A stretch of DNA of 64,000 nt from Haloplanus sp. CK5-1 (lineage in GTDB: Archaea > Halobacteriota > Halobacteria > Halobacteriales > Haloferacaceae). Location: the NCBI RefSeq assembly GCF_037201915.1, contig NZ_CP147505.1, forward strand, positions 2,170,001 through 2,234,000, in the 5' to 3' direction. Below the pieces are notes generated by a model. That model searched no databases and was not told the DNA's origin. It was given only the letters and a program-made list of their open reading frames with translations. Shown piece after piece: positions 11,098-22,046 of this stretch. Every line of letters starts with the position of its first letter. The stretch's first letter is position 1. The position numbers were made by a program, and so were the translations under genes.

Positions 11098-11144
11098 TAC
11101 AACCCGGCGAAGACACTTTGGTCGACGCCCTCCATCCGTCACGC

Positions 11145-11816
11145 ATGGCGTTCACCGACGACCTTCGACCGGTCGCCGACGACCTGTGGGCCGATATCGT
11201 CGACCACCCGATGGTGGACCGTCTCGGCGACGGGAGCCTCGACACGGAGCCCTTCGAGTACTGGGTCCGCCAGGACTACGTCTACCTCGTCGACTACGCG
11301 CGGGTGTTCGCCTACGGTGGGGCGACGGCGCCGACGCTCGACCACATGGGAACGTTCGCCGAACTCCTCCACGAAACCATCGACACGGAGATGGACCTCC
11401 ACCGGGCGTACGCCGCCGAGTTCGGCATCGACGAGGCCGAGTTGGAGGCGACCGAACCGTCGCCGACCACGCGGGCCTACACCGACTTCTTGGTCCGGAC
11501 GGCCGCCACCGGTACGTTCGGCGATCTGGTGGCCGCGCTCCTCCCGTGCATGTGGGGATTCAACGAGACGGCAACGCGCCTCCGAGCCGACGGCCTCCCC
11601 GACGACGACCGGTACGCGGAGTGGATCCGGACGTACTCGGGCGAGGAATTTTCCGAACTGACGGCGTGGTGTAAGGACCTAATGGACGAGGTGGCGGCCG
11701 ACGCGACGGGGACGGACCGAGAGCGCTACCGCGACCGGTTCGTCACCTCGGCCCGCTACGAGTATCGGTTCTGGGACGCCGCCTGGCGTCGCGAGGAGTG
11801 GACGGTCGGTCCATGA
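11145..11816 (+). CDS. tenA: TenA family thiaminase II / aminopyrimidine aminohydrolase
   Basis: A 223-residue all-helical enzyme of thiamin salvage that hydrolyses aminopyrimidine breakdown products (or thiamin) to HMP. The active-site residues match Bacillus subtilis TenA: Asp44 (RQDYVYL), Cys135 (LLPCMWGF) and Glu206 (ARYEYRFW). Having the Cys places it in the TenA_C class, not the Glu-type TenA_E. It lies 47 bp behind the fibrillarin gene and overlaps the next gene by 4 nt (ATGA). No other thiamin gene is present in the window. Confidence 0.9.
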   Translation: MAFTDDLRPVADDLWADIVDHPMVDRLGDGSLDTEPFEYWVRQDYVYLVDYARVFAYGGATAPTLDHMGTFAELLHETIDTEMDLHRAYAAEFGIDEAELEATEPSPTTRAYTDFLVRTAATGTFGDLVAALLPCMWGFNETATRLRADGLPDDDRYAEWIRTYSGEEFSELTAWCKDLMDEVAADATGTDRERYRDRFVTSARYEYRFWDAAWRREEWTVGP

Positions 11817-12094
11817 GCGTCGACGACGCGGTGCGACGACTCCACGACCACCTCGAGGCGACCGAGGAACTGCCGGTGACGCCGGCCGCGGGCCGATGGT
11901 TGGGGGAGGCGGCGGCCGTCGCGGGCGACCTCGTCGACGCCGACCTCCCCGAGACCGTCGTCGCGGACCGGGTCGAGCGAGTGGTAGCACTACTGGACGA
12001 GGTGGAGCAGACGGGTAACGAAGCCGTCGACGACCACGTCGCCGCCGCGGAACGCGCGGCCGAGGACGTCCTCGCGTCGGCCGACGGGGAGTGA
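11813..12094 (+). CDS. small helical hypothetical protein coupled to TenA
   Basis: A 93-residue, mostly alpha-helical acidic protein (heptad-like Leu/Val in DDAVRRLHDHLEA and VERVVALLDEVEQ). It starts inside the TenA stop (ATGA), so it is translationally coupled to it. I do not recognise the family. Association with thiamin salvage is inferred only from the overlap. Confidence 0.7.
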   Translation: MSVDDAVRRLHDHLEATEELPVTPAAGRWLGEAAAVAGDLVDADLPETVVADRVERVVALLDEVEQTGNEAVDDHVAAAERAAEDVLASADGE

Positions 12095-12150
12095 GGGACG
12101 AGGTGGAGAGGGAGGGCGCCCCCGTTCCCCCACGTGTGGCGGTCGCTCGG

Positions 12151-12450
12151 TCAGGCCGCGGTCGCTTCTTCGATCAGGTCCGCCACGTACTCGTCTTCCC
12201 ACTCGCGGCGTGCTTCGAGTTCGCGCCGTCCGCGGCGGGTGAGGGTGTAGTAGTTGGTTCGTCGGTCCCGCTGTCCCTTGTCGATGAGTCCCTTCTCGAC
12301 CAGCGTGTCGAGATTCGGATACAACCGACCGTGGTGTATCTCGCTCTCGTAGTAGGTTTCGAGCTCTTCCTTGATTGCGAGGCCGTGGGGTTCGTCGAGG
12401 CCGGCGATCACGTACAGGAGGTCTCGCTGGAATCCGGTCAGATCGTGCAT
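12151..12450 (-). CDS. PadR family transcriptional regulator
   Basis: A 99-residue winged-helix protein. It reads DLTGFQRDLLYVIAGLDEPHGLAIKEEL, then HHGRLYPNLDTLVEKGLIDKG (the recognition helix with the GxLYPxLxxL signature of PadR), and the wing RRTNYYTLTRRGRREL. It lacks the long C-terminal dimerisation domain of larger PadR proteins. An A/T box at 12477-12484 is 28-30 nt upstream, so the mRNA is probably leaderless. That box sits inside an inverted repeat that could be an autoregulatory operator. The divergent neighbour is gshA. Confidence 0.9.
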   Translation of the reverse strand: MHDLTGFQRDLLYVIAGLDEPHGLAIKEELETYYESEIHHGRLYPNLDTLVEKGLIDKGQRDRRTNYYTLTRRGRRELEARREWEDEYVADLIEEATAA

Positions 12451-12464
12451 CGTAACTAGACGTT

Positions 12465-12484
12465 CATATCTCGATGGTTATATG
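12465..12484 (-). promoter_or_regulatory. putative PadR operator over its own TATA box
   Basis: CATAT, 10-nt spacer, ATATG: an inverted repeat whose outer arm overlaps the ATATAAC box 28-30 nt before the padR start. Geometry resembles PadR-type ATGT-n-ACAT sites, suggesting autorepression (inference). Confidence 0.4.
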
Positions 12485-12755
12485 TCTGTCGCGAAGTGAC
12501 AGTATCCCACCCCACCCGTCGAGCATCGGGTGTGACGAGGCCCGAGACACGGGATCGGTCGTGGTTCGGGAGCGTGGAATCGAGTGGATCGAGGGCCACG
12601 ACGACGGAACGTCACCGTCCGCTGATACTGTTTTCGGCGCGTCGAGTGCCGTGTCGAAGTCGGCCGAACCGGTCCGGTTCGGGTCGGGACGGCGAGGCCG
12701 GTGGTCGACGGCCACTTTGCCTGCCGGTACCGGTGATGTCGAGGGTGTCCGCGAG

Positions 12756-12764
12756 TTATTTAAT
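12756..12764 (+). promoter_or_regulatory. TATA box of gshA
   Basis: TTATTTAAT centred 28 nt before ATG 12788, a strong haloarchaeal TATA element consistent with leaderless transcription. Confidence 0.65.
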
Positions 12765-12787
12765 CGGCGACGACGAATCGGGCGCCG

Positions 12788-13861
12788 ATGGATATCGGCT
12801 CGCGGGACGCGTTCACCCGGATGGGGACGCTCGGCATCGAGGAGGAGTTCTACATCGTCGACGACGCGGGACGACCGACCGCGGGCATCGACGACCTGGT
12901 CTACGGTAGCGAGCCACCCGAACCGCTCGTCGGCCGACTCGATCACGAACTGTTCCAGTTCACCATCGAGACACAGACGCCGGTGATCGAACGGCCGGGC
13001 GACGCCCCGGACGAACTGGCGATGATCCGGGAGGCTCTGGTCCGTCACGCGGCCGAGCACGGCTACCGAATCGCGGCCGCGGGACTGCACCCCACGGCGA
13101 AGTGGCGGGAACTCGATCACGCGACGAAGCCGCGGTACCGCGCCCAACTCGACCGCATCCAGTACCCACAGCACCGGAACATCACGTCGGGGCTGCACGT
13201 CCACGTCGGCGTCGACGACGCCGACAAGGCCACCTGGATCTCCAACCATCTCCGGTGGTATCTCCCGCTCGTCCTCGCGCTCTCCGCGAACTCGCCGTTC
13301 TGGTGTGGCTTCGACACTGGCCTCGCATCGGCCCGCGCGAAGATATTCGAGAACCTCCCGAACACCGGTATCCCGACCGCGTTCGAGGACTTCGACGCCT
13401 ACCGGCGGTTCGAACGGCGCATGGTCGAAACCGGATCGATCAACGACCGCGGCGAACTCTGGTACGACGTCCGGCCCCACACCGGCCACGGCACCGTCGA
13501 GGTGCGCACGCCCGACGCCCAGGCCGACCCCGACCGGGTCCTCGCCTTCGCCGAGTACGTCCACGCACTCGTCGTCGACCTGGCCGAGCGCTACGACGAC
13601 GGCGAATCGATCCCGACGCTCCGCCGGGAGTTCCTCGACGAGAACAAGTGGCGCGCCATGCGCTACGGTCGTGGCGCCGAGTTCGTCACACGGTCGAGCG
13701 AAGGGACGGCGTCGCTCGCGACGCTCGTCGACCGCGAGAGCGACCGACTCGGCGTCGACGGCATCCGGGACGTCCTCGACGCCCCCAGCGGCGCGGCGAG
13801 ACAGCGACGGATCCACGACGAGAGGGGCGTGGACGCGCTCCGTACGTCGCTACTCCTCTGA
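12788..13861 (+). CDS. gshA: glutamate-cysteine ligase (gamma-glutamylcysteine synthetase)
   Basis: A 357-residue GCS2-family ATP-dependent ligase that joins glutamate and cysteine. Haloarchaea use the product gamma-glutamylcysteine as their main low-molecular-weight thiol in place of glutathione. The N-terminal [12 protein letters not shown] is the metal/glutamate-binding signature. [13 protein letters not shown] and [21 protein letters not shown] are the other family blocks. The length is typical. A good TATA box supports the ATG at 12788. It is a single gene, next to a PadR regulator. Confidence 0.93.
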   Translation: MDIGSRDAFTRMGTLGIEEEFYIVDDAGRPTAGIDDLVYGSEPPEPLVGRLDHELFQFTIETQTPVIERPGDAPDELAMIREALVRHAAEHGYRIAAAGLHPTAKWRELDHATKPRYRAQLDRIQYPQHRNITSGLHVHVGVDDADKATWISNHLRWYLPLVLALSANSPFWCGFDTGLASARAKIFENLPNTGIPTAFEDFDAYRRFERRMVETGSINDRGELWYDVRPHTGHGTVEVRTPDAQADPDRVLAFAEYVHALVVDLAERYDDGESIPTLRREFLDENKWRAMRYGRGAEFVTRSSEGTASLATLVDRESDRLGVDGIRDVLDAPSGAARQRRIHDERGVDALRTSLLL

Positions 13862-13894
13862 TCGGCGCCGTGTGACTCCCGAGGAGACGGTCGG

Positions 13895-16519
13895 TCAGCG
13901 GAACCGACCGAGCAGTTCGTAGTCGTGATCCGGCGTGTAGCGGCGGAACAGGAGGCTGTTCGACAGCACGGACACCGAGGAGAACGCCATCGCCACGGCC
14001 GCGAACACCGGTTGGAGCAGTCCGAGCGACGCCAGTGGGATCATCGCCGTGTTGTACCCCAGCGCCCACACGAGGTTCTGCTTGATCTTCCGGAGCGTCG
14101 CCTCGGAGATGCGAATCGCCTTCACCACGTCCAGCGGATCGGCACGCATCAGCGTCACGTCCGCCGCCTCGATGGCGACGTCGGTCCCCGATCCGATGGC
14201 CGTCCCGACGTACGCGACGGCCAGTGCCGGCGCGTCGTTGACGCCGTCGCCGACCATCATCGCCCGCCGCCCGTCGACCTGGATCCGCTCGACTGCCTCG
14301 GACTTCTCGTCGGGGAGGACGCCCGCACGGACGTCCGCGGGGTCGATACCGACTCGCTCGGCGACCGCTTGGGCCGTCCGCTCGTTGTCCCCCGTGATCA
14401 TCATCACGTCGAGGCCGCGCTCCTGCAGGGTCGACACCGCTCGCTCCGCGCTTTCCTTGACCGTGTCGGCGTCGGCGACGACGCCGACGAGTTCGCCGCC
14501 CGACGTTCCGGCGGGGCGACGAGCGACGAGCATCGCTGTCTTGCCCTCGCGTTCGAGACGCTCCATCGTCTCCGCGGCGGACGAGGGGTCGATCCCCGCC
14601 TCCGCCAAGAGCGTTCGGTTCCCGACGAGGACCTCGTCGCCCTCGACGGTCGCTCGGACGCCCCGTCCCGGTACGTTCTCGAACGCCTCGGGGCGACCGA
14701 TCTCCAGTCCCCGCGCTCGCGCCCCCTCGACGATGGCGCGGGCGAGGGGGTGTTCGCTGTCGCGCTCGGCCGTCGCCGCGAGACGGAGGACGTCGTCCTC
14801 GGAGAGCCGTTCGCGTGTCGCGACTCGGCCGCCGTCCGCCGCCGGTTCGCCGCCGTCCATCGAGGTGTGTGGCTCCTCGCCGTCGAGGGCGACGACGTCC
14901 GTCAACTCCATCTCGCCTTCCGTGAGCGTCCCCGTCTTGTCGAAGACGACCGTGTCGACGTCCTTCGAGCGTTCGAGGACGTCGCCGCCCTTGAACAACA
15001 CGCCGTTTTGCGCGCCGATGGTCGTCCCGACCATCGTCGCGGCTGGCGTCGCCAACCCCAGCGCGCAGGGGCAGGCGATCAGCACCGACGAGGCGAACAC
15101 GACGACGGCGAACTCGAAGACCGAGACGGTGCCACCGGCCGGGGCCGGGCCGCCGGCGACCTGCGTCCAGACCGGGAGCCAGTCGACGAATCCGGCGAGC
15201 ATCTCGGGGAAGAGAAACCAGAGGGCACCCCACAGGACGGCGTTCGCGATGACCGCGGGAACGAAGTACGCGGAGATGCGGTCGGCGACGCTCTGGATGT
15301 CGGGCTGGCGGGCCTGTGCCTCCTTGACCGTCCGGACGATGCCCTGAATCGCGGTATCCTCGCCCACTTTCGTCGCCTCGACGACGAGGACGCCGTTCTC
15401 GTTGATCGTCGAGCCGACGACTTCGTCGCCCTCCTCCTTCTCGACGGGGACGGATTCACCGGTCACCATCGACTCGTCGACCGCGCTCCGGCCGTCGACG
15501 ACGACGCCGTCGGTCGGTACCTTCTCGCCGGGGCGGACCTTCATCCGGTCGCCGACTGCGACGTCTTCCAACGGAACCTCCTCCTCGGAGCCGTCGTCGT
15601 GGACGAGCGTCGCCGTCTCGGCCTCCATCTCCAGGAGTTTCCGGAGGGCGTCGGAGGCCTGTCCCTTCGACCGGGCTTCGAGGTAGTTGCCGAGCGTGAT
15701 GAACACGAGGATCAGCGCGGCGGTGTCGAAGTATCGACCGCCGGCGACGGCGTCGAGCAGGACCGCGACGGAGTAGACGTACGCCGTCGTCGACCCCAGC
15801 GCGATGAGGACGTCCATGTTGGCGCGGCCGTTCTTCACGAGCGCGGTGTAGGAGTTCCTGTAGAACGGCCACCCGAGGACGAGTTGGACCGGCGTCGCGA
15901 GCAGGAACTCGACCCAGCCGAATTCGACGCCGAACACCGTCTCGGGGACGAGTGCGCCACCGAGCAGGAACTTGTCGGCGAGGAAGGCGAGCATCGGGGC
16001 TGACAGGGCCGCGCCGAACAGCGTCAAGCGGCGCTGTCTCCGTATCTCTGACGCCCGCGCGTCGTCGCGGGCGTCCCGTTCCGAGTCGTCGTCGCCGGTC
16101 TCTCGAACCGGCGAGTAGCCGGCGTCCTCGATCGCGTCGTAGAGCGCGTCGACACCGGTCACGGACGGGTTGTAGGTAACCCGCGCCTCGTCGGTGGCGT
16201 AGTTCACGTCCGCGTCGACGACTCCCGGTGTGCGCTCCAGCGCCGCCTCGTTGGTCTCGGCGCAGTTCGCACACGTCATGTCGGCGATGGCGACCGTCTC
16301 CGTCTCGGAGACGACGCCGTAGCCCGCCGCCTCGACGGCGTCGTGTATCTCCCGGAGCGACACCGCCTCGGGATCGTACTCGACCGTTCCCTCGTCGGTG
16401 GCGAAGTTGGCCGTCGCCCCCGCCACGCCGTCGAGGGATTCGAGTGCCTCCTGGATCGTCGTCGAGCAGTTGGCACAGGACATCCCCGTAATATCGAGAC
16501 GTGCCGTTCGGGTGGTCAT
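13895..16519 (-). CDS. copA: copper-exporting P1B-type ATPase
   Basis: An 874-residue membrane pump for Cu+ (or Ag+) export. Two N-terminal heavy-metal domains carry GMSCANC (Cys15/Cys18) and DMTCANC (Cys83/Cys86). The first membrane helices begin near residue 155. The actuator domain has TGES, the sixth helix has the transport motif CPC, and the P-domain has DKTGT. The nucleotide domain has SEHPLARAI, and GDGVNDAP precedes the last two helices. CPC plus paired CxxC domains mark the P1B-1 copper class. ATG 16519 fits the first metal-binding domain; the frame extends upstream without family similarity. A 12-bp palindrome lies 3 bp before the ATG and may be a copper-responsive operator. No copper chaperone gene is adjacent. 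Confidence 0.95.
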   Translation of the reverse strand: MTTRTARLDITGMSCANCSTTIQEALESLDGVAGATANFATDEGTVEYDPEAVSLREIHDAVEAAGYGVVSETETVAIADMTCANCAETNEAALERTPGVVDADVNYATDEARVTYNPSVTGVDALYDAIEDAGYSPVRETGDDDSERDARDDARASEIRRQRRLTLFGAALSAPMLAFLADKFLLGGALVPETVFGVEFGWVEFLLATPVQLVLGWPFYRNSYTALVKNGRANMDVLIALGSTTAYVYSVAVLLDAVAGGRYFDTAALILVFITLGNYLEARSKGQASDALRKLLEMEAETATLVHDDGSEEEVPLEDVAVGDRMKVRPGEKVPTDGVVVDGRSAVDESMVTGESVPVEKEEGDEVVGSTINENGVLVVEATKVGEDTAIQGIVRTVKEAQARQPDIQSVADRISAYFVPAVIANAVLWGALWFLFPEMLAGFVDWLPVWTQVAGGPAPAGGTVSVFEFAVVVFASSVLIACPCALGLATPAATMVGTTIGAQNGVLFKGGDVLERSKDVDTVVFDKTGTLTEGEMELTDVVALDGEEPHTSMDGGEPAADGGRVATRERLSEDDVLRLAATAERDSEHPLARAIVEGARARGLEIGRPEAFENVPGRGVRATVEGDEVLVGNRTLLAEAGIDPSSAAETMERLEREGKTAMLVARRPAGTSGGELVGVVADADTVKESAERAVSTLQERGLDVMMITGDNERTAQAVAERVGIDPADVRAGVLPDEKSEAVERIQVDGRRAMMVGDGVNDAPALAVAYVGTAIGSGTDVAIEAADVTLMRADPLDVVKAIRISEATLRKIKQNLVWALGYNTAMIPLASLGLLQPVFAAVAMAFSSVSVLSNSLLFRRYTPDHDYELLGRFR

Positions 16520-16522
16520 GGT

Positions 16523-16534
16523 GTAGTACACTAC
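16523..16534. promoter_or_regulatory. palindromic operator-like site before copA
   Basis: GTAGT-AC-ACTAC (perfect 5-bp arms) lies directly before the copA start codon, where a bound repressor would block transcription or the start of the mRNA. The regulator is unknown. Confidence 0.4.
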
Positions 16535-16788
16535 GGGGTGCTCCCTTACCGTCTTTTCCTCTTCGATACCAGTGCTAGATCCCCCGGCGAAGTTTCGATC
16601 CCAAATCCAAACTTCGCTTTCCGTTCGAAACGATCGCATCCCACGGGGTGTCGAGGGAGGCAGGTCCCACAGCGACGTGGACGGTCGACCGGCGTCGCGG
16701 TCGATCCGGGCCGCCGTCTCCGCCCGGTGATCCCGCCGGGATTTTATGTCCCGTCGTGTCCTGGAGACGACAACGGACTCCGCCACCG

Positions 16789-19700
16789 ATGACAGCCACT
16801 CGCGACCCGTTACGGGTCATCACGCTGGGAACCGGCGACGTCGCCGCCCGAATCGACGGGGCGACGACCGAGTCGGGGCGACCGCTCGCGGTGACGCCAC
16901 GGGACCCGGATGCGCCCCCCGACGGCCTCGACGACGCCGACTGCCTCCTCGTCGAGCAGTGCGGGGAGGCGTGGCGAGAGGTCGTCGACCGTCTCGCGGA
17001 CGCGTTGCCGTCGGTTCCGGTCGCCGTGCTGACCGGGTCGGCGTCGGCGGACGACGTGGCGGCGGCGCTCGAAACCGACGCGAACGGGTGGTTCCCCCGC
17101 GACCTGTGTGCCACCCAGTCGGACCTCGTCGCCACGCGCGTCGCCGGGTTGGTCGAGGGGGCGAGCGGCGACCCGCCGAGCGAGACGGGAGCGCGGGCGA
17201 GAGCGGACGCGAACGGCGTGATCGCCGACCCCGAACGGCGGTTTCGGCTCGTCGCCGAGAACGTCGACGAGATCATCTACATCGCCAACGGGGACTTCTC
17301 GTCGGTCGAGTACGCGAACGACGCCTACGAGGACATCTGGGAGCGTCCCGTCGCGGAGTTGTACGAGGAGGCGACGGCCTTCTTCGAGGGGATCGATCCT
17401 CGCGACCGCGAGACGTTCCGCGAGGAGTTCGAGTCGATGCGGGCGGATATCGAGTCCGGATTGCCGGCGGATCGGTACGAGTTCGAGTTCCGCGTTCGGA
17501 CGCCGTCGGGCGAGATCAAGTGGGTCCACGCGACGGGCTACCCCGTGTCGAGCGAGACGGATGAGGACCGGTACGTCGGCATCGTGGAGGACGTCACCGA
17601 GCAACGCGAACTCGAACGGACGTACCGCGAACTGTTCGAGAGCGTTTCGGACGGCATCGTCGTCCACGACCCGGCCTCCGGCGACATCGTCGACGTCAAC
17701 CAGCGGTTCTGCGACCTGACCGGCTACGACCACGGGGAACTCGTCGGGGAGACGGTCGCACTCGTGGCCTCCGACGACGAGGCGGCCACCTACGAGCGAG
17801 CGAGGGAGGCGGTCCGACGCGGAGAGACGGAGGGACCGCGGCTGTTCGAGTGGCGGTGTCGACGGGCGGACGGCGGGACGGTCCCGGTCGAGGTACACCT
17901 CTGTCTGGTCTCCCTCCAGGGCGAACGCCGGGTGCTGGCGAGCGTTCGCGACATCACGGAGCGCCGGACTCGCGGGGCCCGGCTGAGGACCGAACGCGAC
18001 CGTCGGTCCGTGCTGTTCGAGAACACGCCCGATCCGATCATGGCCGTCGAGTTCCGGGACGACGACCCCTACATCACGGAGGTCAACTCCGGGTTCGCCG
18101 ACACGTTCGGCTTCGACGTCGACGACGTCACCGGCCGACCCATCGCGGACGTCGTCGTCCCGGAGGACGAACGCGAGGGGTACGAGGAGATCAGACGGCG
18201 GGCGCTCGCCGGCGAGTCGGTCGAGGCGGAGGTCCGCCGGGAGACGGCGACCGGCGTCAGGGACTTCCTGCTCAGAGTGCTTCCCTTCGAGAGTGGGGGC
18301 GACCGGCACGCGTACGTCTGGTTCACCGACGTCACGGAGCGACGGGAGCGCGAGCGGGCCATCGAGGAGGAACGGGAGAAGTACTCGACGCTGGTCGAGC
18401 AGAGCTCCGACGGGGTGGTGGTCGTCCGCGACGGGGAGTACGTGTTCGTCAACGAACGGTTCGCGGCGATCACGGGGTACGCGGAGGAGGACCTCCTCGG
18501 GCGGCCGTTCGACGAGGTGTTCGCACCCGAATCCCGCGAGTTGGTCCGGGAGCGCTACGAGCGGCGGGTCGCCGGCGAGTCACCGCCCAACCAGTACGAC
18601 GTCGAGGTGGAGACGGCGGCGGGTGAGCGACGAACACTGGAGCTCGCGGTGTCGCGGATCGGACACGAGGGTGATCCGGCGACGATGGCGAACTTCCGGG
18701 ACGTGACCGAGCGCCGAGAACGCGAGCGGACGGTCGAGGGACTCCAGCGGGCGACCGAGCGCCTCCAGGGTGCCGAGACGGTCGACGACGTGTACGAGAT
18801 AGCCGTCGAGACGGCACGGGACGTGCTCGGACTGCCGATGACCGCCTGCTGGCGACACCGCCCCGAGGCCGACCGACTCGACTACGTCACCGGAACCGAT
18901 CCGGTCGAGCGGATGGCCCGCGGCCCCGTCTCGTTCACGCCCGACGACGTCGAGTACGACCTGTTCGAGGCCGGCGACGCGACGACGTACGATCCCGGCG
19001 CGATCCGCGAACACAACCCGCTCGACCGGTCGATCGTCGTGTCGATCGGCGACGAAGGACTGCTGGCCGCGGGCGAGCGTGGCCGCGAGTCGTACGAGTC
19101 GTATCTCGTCGACGTCACGCAGGTACTGGCTGGCCACGCGGCGAGTGCGCTCGAACGCGTCCAGCGGGCGGAACAGCTCCGGAAGAGTGAACACCGACTC
19201 GGGGCCATCGTCGACCGGATCGACGAGGCGATATTCCTCGCCCCCATCGACGAACTCGACGAGAGCGACCCGGCCGCGGAGTTCGTGAGTTCGGGCTACG
19301 CGGACATCTGGGGACAGTCCCTCGAGACGATCCAGTCGACCCACGAGGAGGGGTTCTTCTCGACCCTACACCCCGACGACTACGACGGCTACCGCGCGCT
19401 CATCGCCGACATCGTCCGCGACGCCGACCGAGGGACGCTGCAGGACACCTACACACGCGAGTACCGCATCGAGCGGCCGGACGGCGAGGTGCGCTGGGTC
19501 CGGTCGGAGTTCTACCCGACCGACTGGATCGACGGTCCCACGCGCATCATCGTCGTGAGCCGGGACGTAACCGAGCGCAAGGAGCGCGCACAGACACTCG
19601 AATCGTTCCACGACGCCACGGCGGAACTGACGACCGCAGACACGGTCACCGAGGCCGGCCGGACCGCAGTCGAGGCCGCAGCGACCGTGTTCGACCTGCC

Positions 19701-21279
19701 GGCGACCGCCGTCTATCGGTACGACGAGGCGACCGGCCGACTGGAAGCGCCGGCGACGGGGCCCGACCTCCCCGCGCCCGACGACCTCGGGACGCTCTCC
19801 GCCTCGAACGACACCGCGTGGGCCGCGTTCGTCGACGAGCGACTCCGGCGGGTCGAGGACTGGCGAGCGCCGCTCCCGGCGGACACGCCGGGCGAGGAGG
19901 CACTCCTATTTCCACTGGGTGGGAACGGGCTCCTCGTCGTCTGGCGGACGGGCGACCGCCTGGATACGGACGCCGCGAGCATCCTCGCGGCGACGCTCGA
20001 AGCCGCGCTCAACCGACTCCGCGGCGAGCGCCGCCTCGAATCCAGACGGGCCGAACTCGAAGCGCAGGTCGAGCGGGCGCGCCGCCTCGAATCGATAACC
20101 GAACTCACGCGGAACGTCGAAGCGGCGATCACGGCGGAGTCCTCCCGGCGAGGGATTCAGGAGGCGGTGTGTTCGGAACTGACCGACGTCGAGCCGTTCG
20201 ACGCCGCGTGGGTCGTCGAGGCCGAGGTCGGAACGGACCACCTGTCTCCCCGGGCGGCGTCGGGGATCCAACGGGACGACGTCGAGCGGGTCGTCGCGGA
20301 CGCGACGGGGGCGGGCGACGCGGACACGAGTCCGGCGGCCGACGCGTGGCGAACCGGCGATCCGGTCGTCAGCAACGACCTCGTGGGTGGTCGGCGGAGC
20401 GACTGGCGACAGCGCCTCCTCCGTCGGGGTGCCGGATCGGTCTGTGCCGTCCCGCTCTCCTACGAGGGGATCACGCACGGCGTACTCACGGTGGTCGCCG
20501 ACGAACCCGAGACGTTCGGGGACCGGGAGGTGGACGTTCTCGCGCAACTCGGCACCTCCATCGGGTACGCGATCACCGCGACGGAGCGACAACGGGCGCT
20601 CGAGTCCGACGACACACTCGAACTCGAGTTCCGGGGGAGCGGCGCCGACGCCTCGTTCGTCCGTCTGGCGCGGGCCCTCGACGGCCGCGTCCGCCACCGG
20701 CGGACGGTTCGCCGCCAAGACGGATCGGTCAGCGTCTACTACGGCGTCGACGCCGATCACCCGAAGGAGGTGGTCGGCCCCGCGTCGGACGCGTTGCCCG
20801 GCGACGTCACGGTCGTCTCGAAGCGCGAGGGGTCGATCCTCCTCGAACGCCGCGGGTCGTCGTGGTTCGGCTCCTTCGTCGCCGAGTACGGAGGTGTCCT
20901 CCGTCGCGCGAGGGCGACCCCCGACGGCGTCACGCTCGTGGTGGAACTGCCGAGCGAGGCCGACACGCGGGCGATGGTCGAGCGAACCCGGGAGGAGTTC
21001 CCGGGCCTCGACCTCTACGCCCAGCGGCAGCGCCACGAGACGGCGGCGACGCCGCGTGACCTCGACGCTCGACTCGAACGCCGGTTGAGCGACCGACAGT
21101 ACGAGGCACTGGAGACGGCCCACGCCATGGGCTACTTCGAGTGGCCACGCGAGAACAGCGGCGAGGACGTGGCCGACGCCCTCGGCATCACCCAGCCGAC
21201 GGTGAACAAACACATCCGACTGGGTGAGGGGAAGGTGTTCGATCTGCTGTTCGGGTCGGCGTCCGACCCGTCGGGATGA
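16789..21279 (+). CDS. multi-PAS/GAF Bat-like regulator with C-terminal HTH_10
   Basis: A 1496-residue soluble sensor-regulator of the bacterio-opsin activator (Bat) family. Residues 8-125 resemble a response-regulator receiver but have Glu56 where the phospho-Asp is expected. PAS domains follow: [14 protein letters not shown] (from about 155), [43 protein letters not shown], then, after a GAF segment ([15 protein letters not shown]), a fifth PAS ([13 protein letters not shown]). Two more GAF-like blocks come before the Bat-specific beta domain and the HTH at the C-terminus ([20 protein letters not shown] and [15 protein letters not shown]). There is no kinase domain. It probably senses light, oxygen or redox state and binds DNA directly; the target is unknown. 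TTTTAT at 16741-16746 may be its TATA. Confidence 0.88.
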   Translation: MTATRDPLRVITLGTGDVAARIDGATTESGRPLAVTPRDPDAPPDGLDDADCLLVEQCGEAWREVVDRLADALPSVPVAVLTGSASADDVAAALETDANGWFPRDLCATQSDLVATRVAGLVEGASGDPPSETGARARADANGVIADPERRFRLVAENVDEIIYIANGDFSSVEYANDAYEDIWERPVAELYEEATAFFEGIDPRDRETFREEFESMRADIESGLPADRYEFEFRVRTPSGEIKWVHATGYPVSSETDEDRYVGIVEDVTEQRELERTYRELFESVSDGIVVHDPASGDIVDVNQRFCDLTGYDHGELVGETVALVASDDEAATYERAREAVRRGETEGPRLFEWRCRRADGGTVPVEVHLCLVSLQGERRVLASVRDITERRTRGARLRTERDRRSVLFENTPDPIMAVEFRDDDPYITEVNSGFADTFGFDVDDVTGRPIADVVVPEDEREGYEEIRRRALAGESVEAEVRRETATGVRDFLLRVLPFESGGDRHAYVWFTDVTERRERERAIEEEREKYSTLVEQSSDGVVVVRDGEYVFVNERFAAITGYAEEDLLGRPFDEVFAPESRELVRERYERRVAGESPPNQYDVEVETAAGERRTLELAVSRIGHEGDPATMANFRDVTERRERERTVEGLQRATERLQGAETVDDVYEIAVETARDVLGLPMTACWRHRPEADRLDYVTGTDPVERMARGPVSFTPDDVEYDLFEAGDATTYDPGAIREHNPLDRSIVVSIGDEGLLAAGERGRESYESYLVDVTQVLAGHAASALERVQRAEQLRKSEHRLGAIVDRIDEAIFLAPIDELDESDPAAEFVSSGYADIWGQSLETIQSTHEEGFFSTLHPDDYDGYRALIADIVRDADRGTLQDTYTREYRIERPDGEVRWVRSEFYPTDWIDGPTRIIVVSRDVTERKERAQTLESFHDATAELTTADTVTEAGRTAVEAAATVFDLPATAVYRYDEATGRLEAPATGPDLPAPDDLGTLSASNDTAWAAFVDERLRRVEDWRAPLPADTPGEEALLFPLGGNGLLVVWRTGDRLDTDAASILAATLEAALNRLRGERRLESRRAELEAQVERARRLESITELTRNVEAAITAESSRRGIQEAVCSELTDVEPFDAAWVVEAEVGTDHLSPRAASGIQRDDVERVVADATGAGDADTSPAADAWRTGDPVVSNDLVGGRRSDWRQRLLRRGAGSVCAVPLSYEGITHGVLTVVADEPETFGDREVDVLAQLGTSIGYAITATERQRALESDDTLELEFRGSGADASFVRLARALDGRVRHRRTVRRQDGSVSVYYGVDADHPKEVVGPASDALPGDVTVVSKREGSILLERRGSSWFGSFVAEYGGVLRRARATPDGVTLVVELPSEADTRAMVERTREEFPGLDLYAQRQRHETAATPRDLDARLERRLSDRQYEALETAHAMGYFEWPRENSGEDVADALGITQPTVNKHIRLGEGKVFDLLFGSASDPSG

Positions 21280-21399
21280 GACGGTCGTGACCGGCCGGGT
21301 CGAGCGAAAGCGGTGATCTCGTCGGCGGATGCCACGGTTGGAGGGCCGAAGCGGCGGGGCCGCCGTCGATGGGGACCGATGACGGGGCGAACCGGCCAG

Positions 21400-21819
21400 T
21401 CAGTCGCCGGCTGGGTCGACGATCCGCACGTCGCCGTCGATGCCGTCCTCGCGCACGCGGAACGCGACTTCGTCGAGGACGAGACGGAACTCCTGTCTGT
21501 GGTGGCCGTCGGCGGCGGGTCGGAGCCGCGAGACGACGACGCCGGCGGCGGTCAGCCGGTCGAGCCGCCGGTACACCGTCGGCCGCGACATCCCGCACCG
21601 ATCAGCGAGCGCACGGGCCGGCATCGGGCCGCCGGCCAGTGCCTGCAGGATGTCGCAGGCGTACTCGTCGCCCAACAAGTCGAGGAGTTCGTCGAACGCC
21701 ACGTCGGGCGCACCGTCAGTCGTGGTCGATCCGACGCCGTCGCCGTCGTCGCGGTGACCGGACGCCGGCGTGGTCGGTGACGTGACGACCGCCTGCGTCT
21801 GACTTGGGTTCGCCGTCAT
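21400..21819 (-). CDS. winged-helix (ArsR-type) transcriptional regulator
   Basis: A 139-residue DNA-binding protein. It has a disordered Thr/Ser-rich N-terminus (about 1-45), then a winged helix: FDELLDLLGDEYACDILQALAGGP, ARALADRCGMSRPTVYRRLDRLTAAGVV, and a wing around HHRQEFRLVLDEVAFRV. The layout is that of the many small haloarchaeal ArsR/HTH_20 regulators. ATG 21819 is chosen because the upstream extension is not protein-like. It is divergent from the FAD oxidoreductase at 22047, a possible target (inference). Confidence 0.85.
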   Translation of the reverse strand: MTANPSQTQAVVTSPTTPASGHRDDGDGVGSTTTDGAPDVAFDELLDLLGDEYACDILQALAGGPMPARALADRCGMSRPTVYRRLDRLTAAGVVVSRLRPAADGHHRQEFRLVLDEVAFRVREDGIDGDVRIVDPAGD

Positions 21820-22046
21820 CGTATACTCCCACGACCGCCCCACACCCGAATCTGATGGAAACGTTGACTGACCGCCCGTCGGAGCGGGGCTATCTATAAT
21901 GACCGGCAGGGGCGTGACGGGGGAGCGTGCGATTTTCAGAGTCAGAAACACGCACGGTCGATATAGGTCGGTCGGCCTCGTCGGGACGCACATGGCACCG
22001 TTCTCGGATCGTCGACTGGGGGCGTCGATACCGAACGGGTGATCGG

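Larger units (their letters stand above)
12451..12787. promoter_or_regulatory. 337-bp divergent promoter region between padR and gshA
   Basis: This non-coding interval holds promoters at both ends. The PadR side has CATAT/ATATG arms (12465-12484) around the TATA. The gshA side has TTATTTAAT at 12756-12764, 28 nt before its ATG. The roughly 270 bp between them are GC-rich with no supported gene or RNA. Confidence 0.6.

Noticed and set aside
12464..13816. 450-codon minus-strand ORF opposite gshA
   Set aside because: Shadow; gshA on the plus strand has family signatures and a TATA box.
13925..16003. 692-codon plus-strand ORF opposite copA
   Set aside because: Antisense shadow; no domain, and copA has every P-type ATPase motif.
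16520..16786. N-terminal extension of CopA
   Set aside because: The frame is open but the sequence is basic and unlike any P-type ATPase; the start at 16519 gives the usual first metal domain.
21840..21930. CTATCTATAATG as a promoter for the flavoprotein
   Set aside because: It is about 150 nt before the chosen start, too far to claim without transcript data; it could serve a longer version of the gene.
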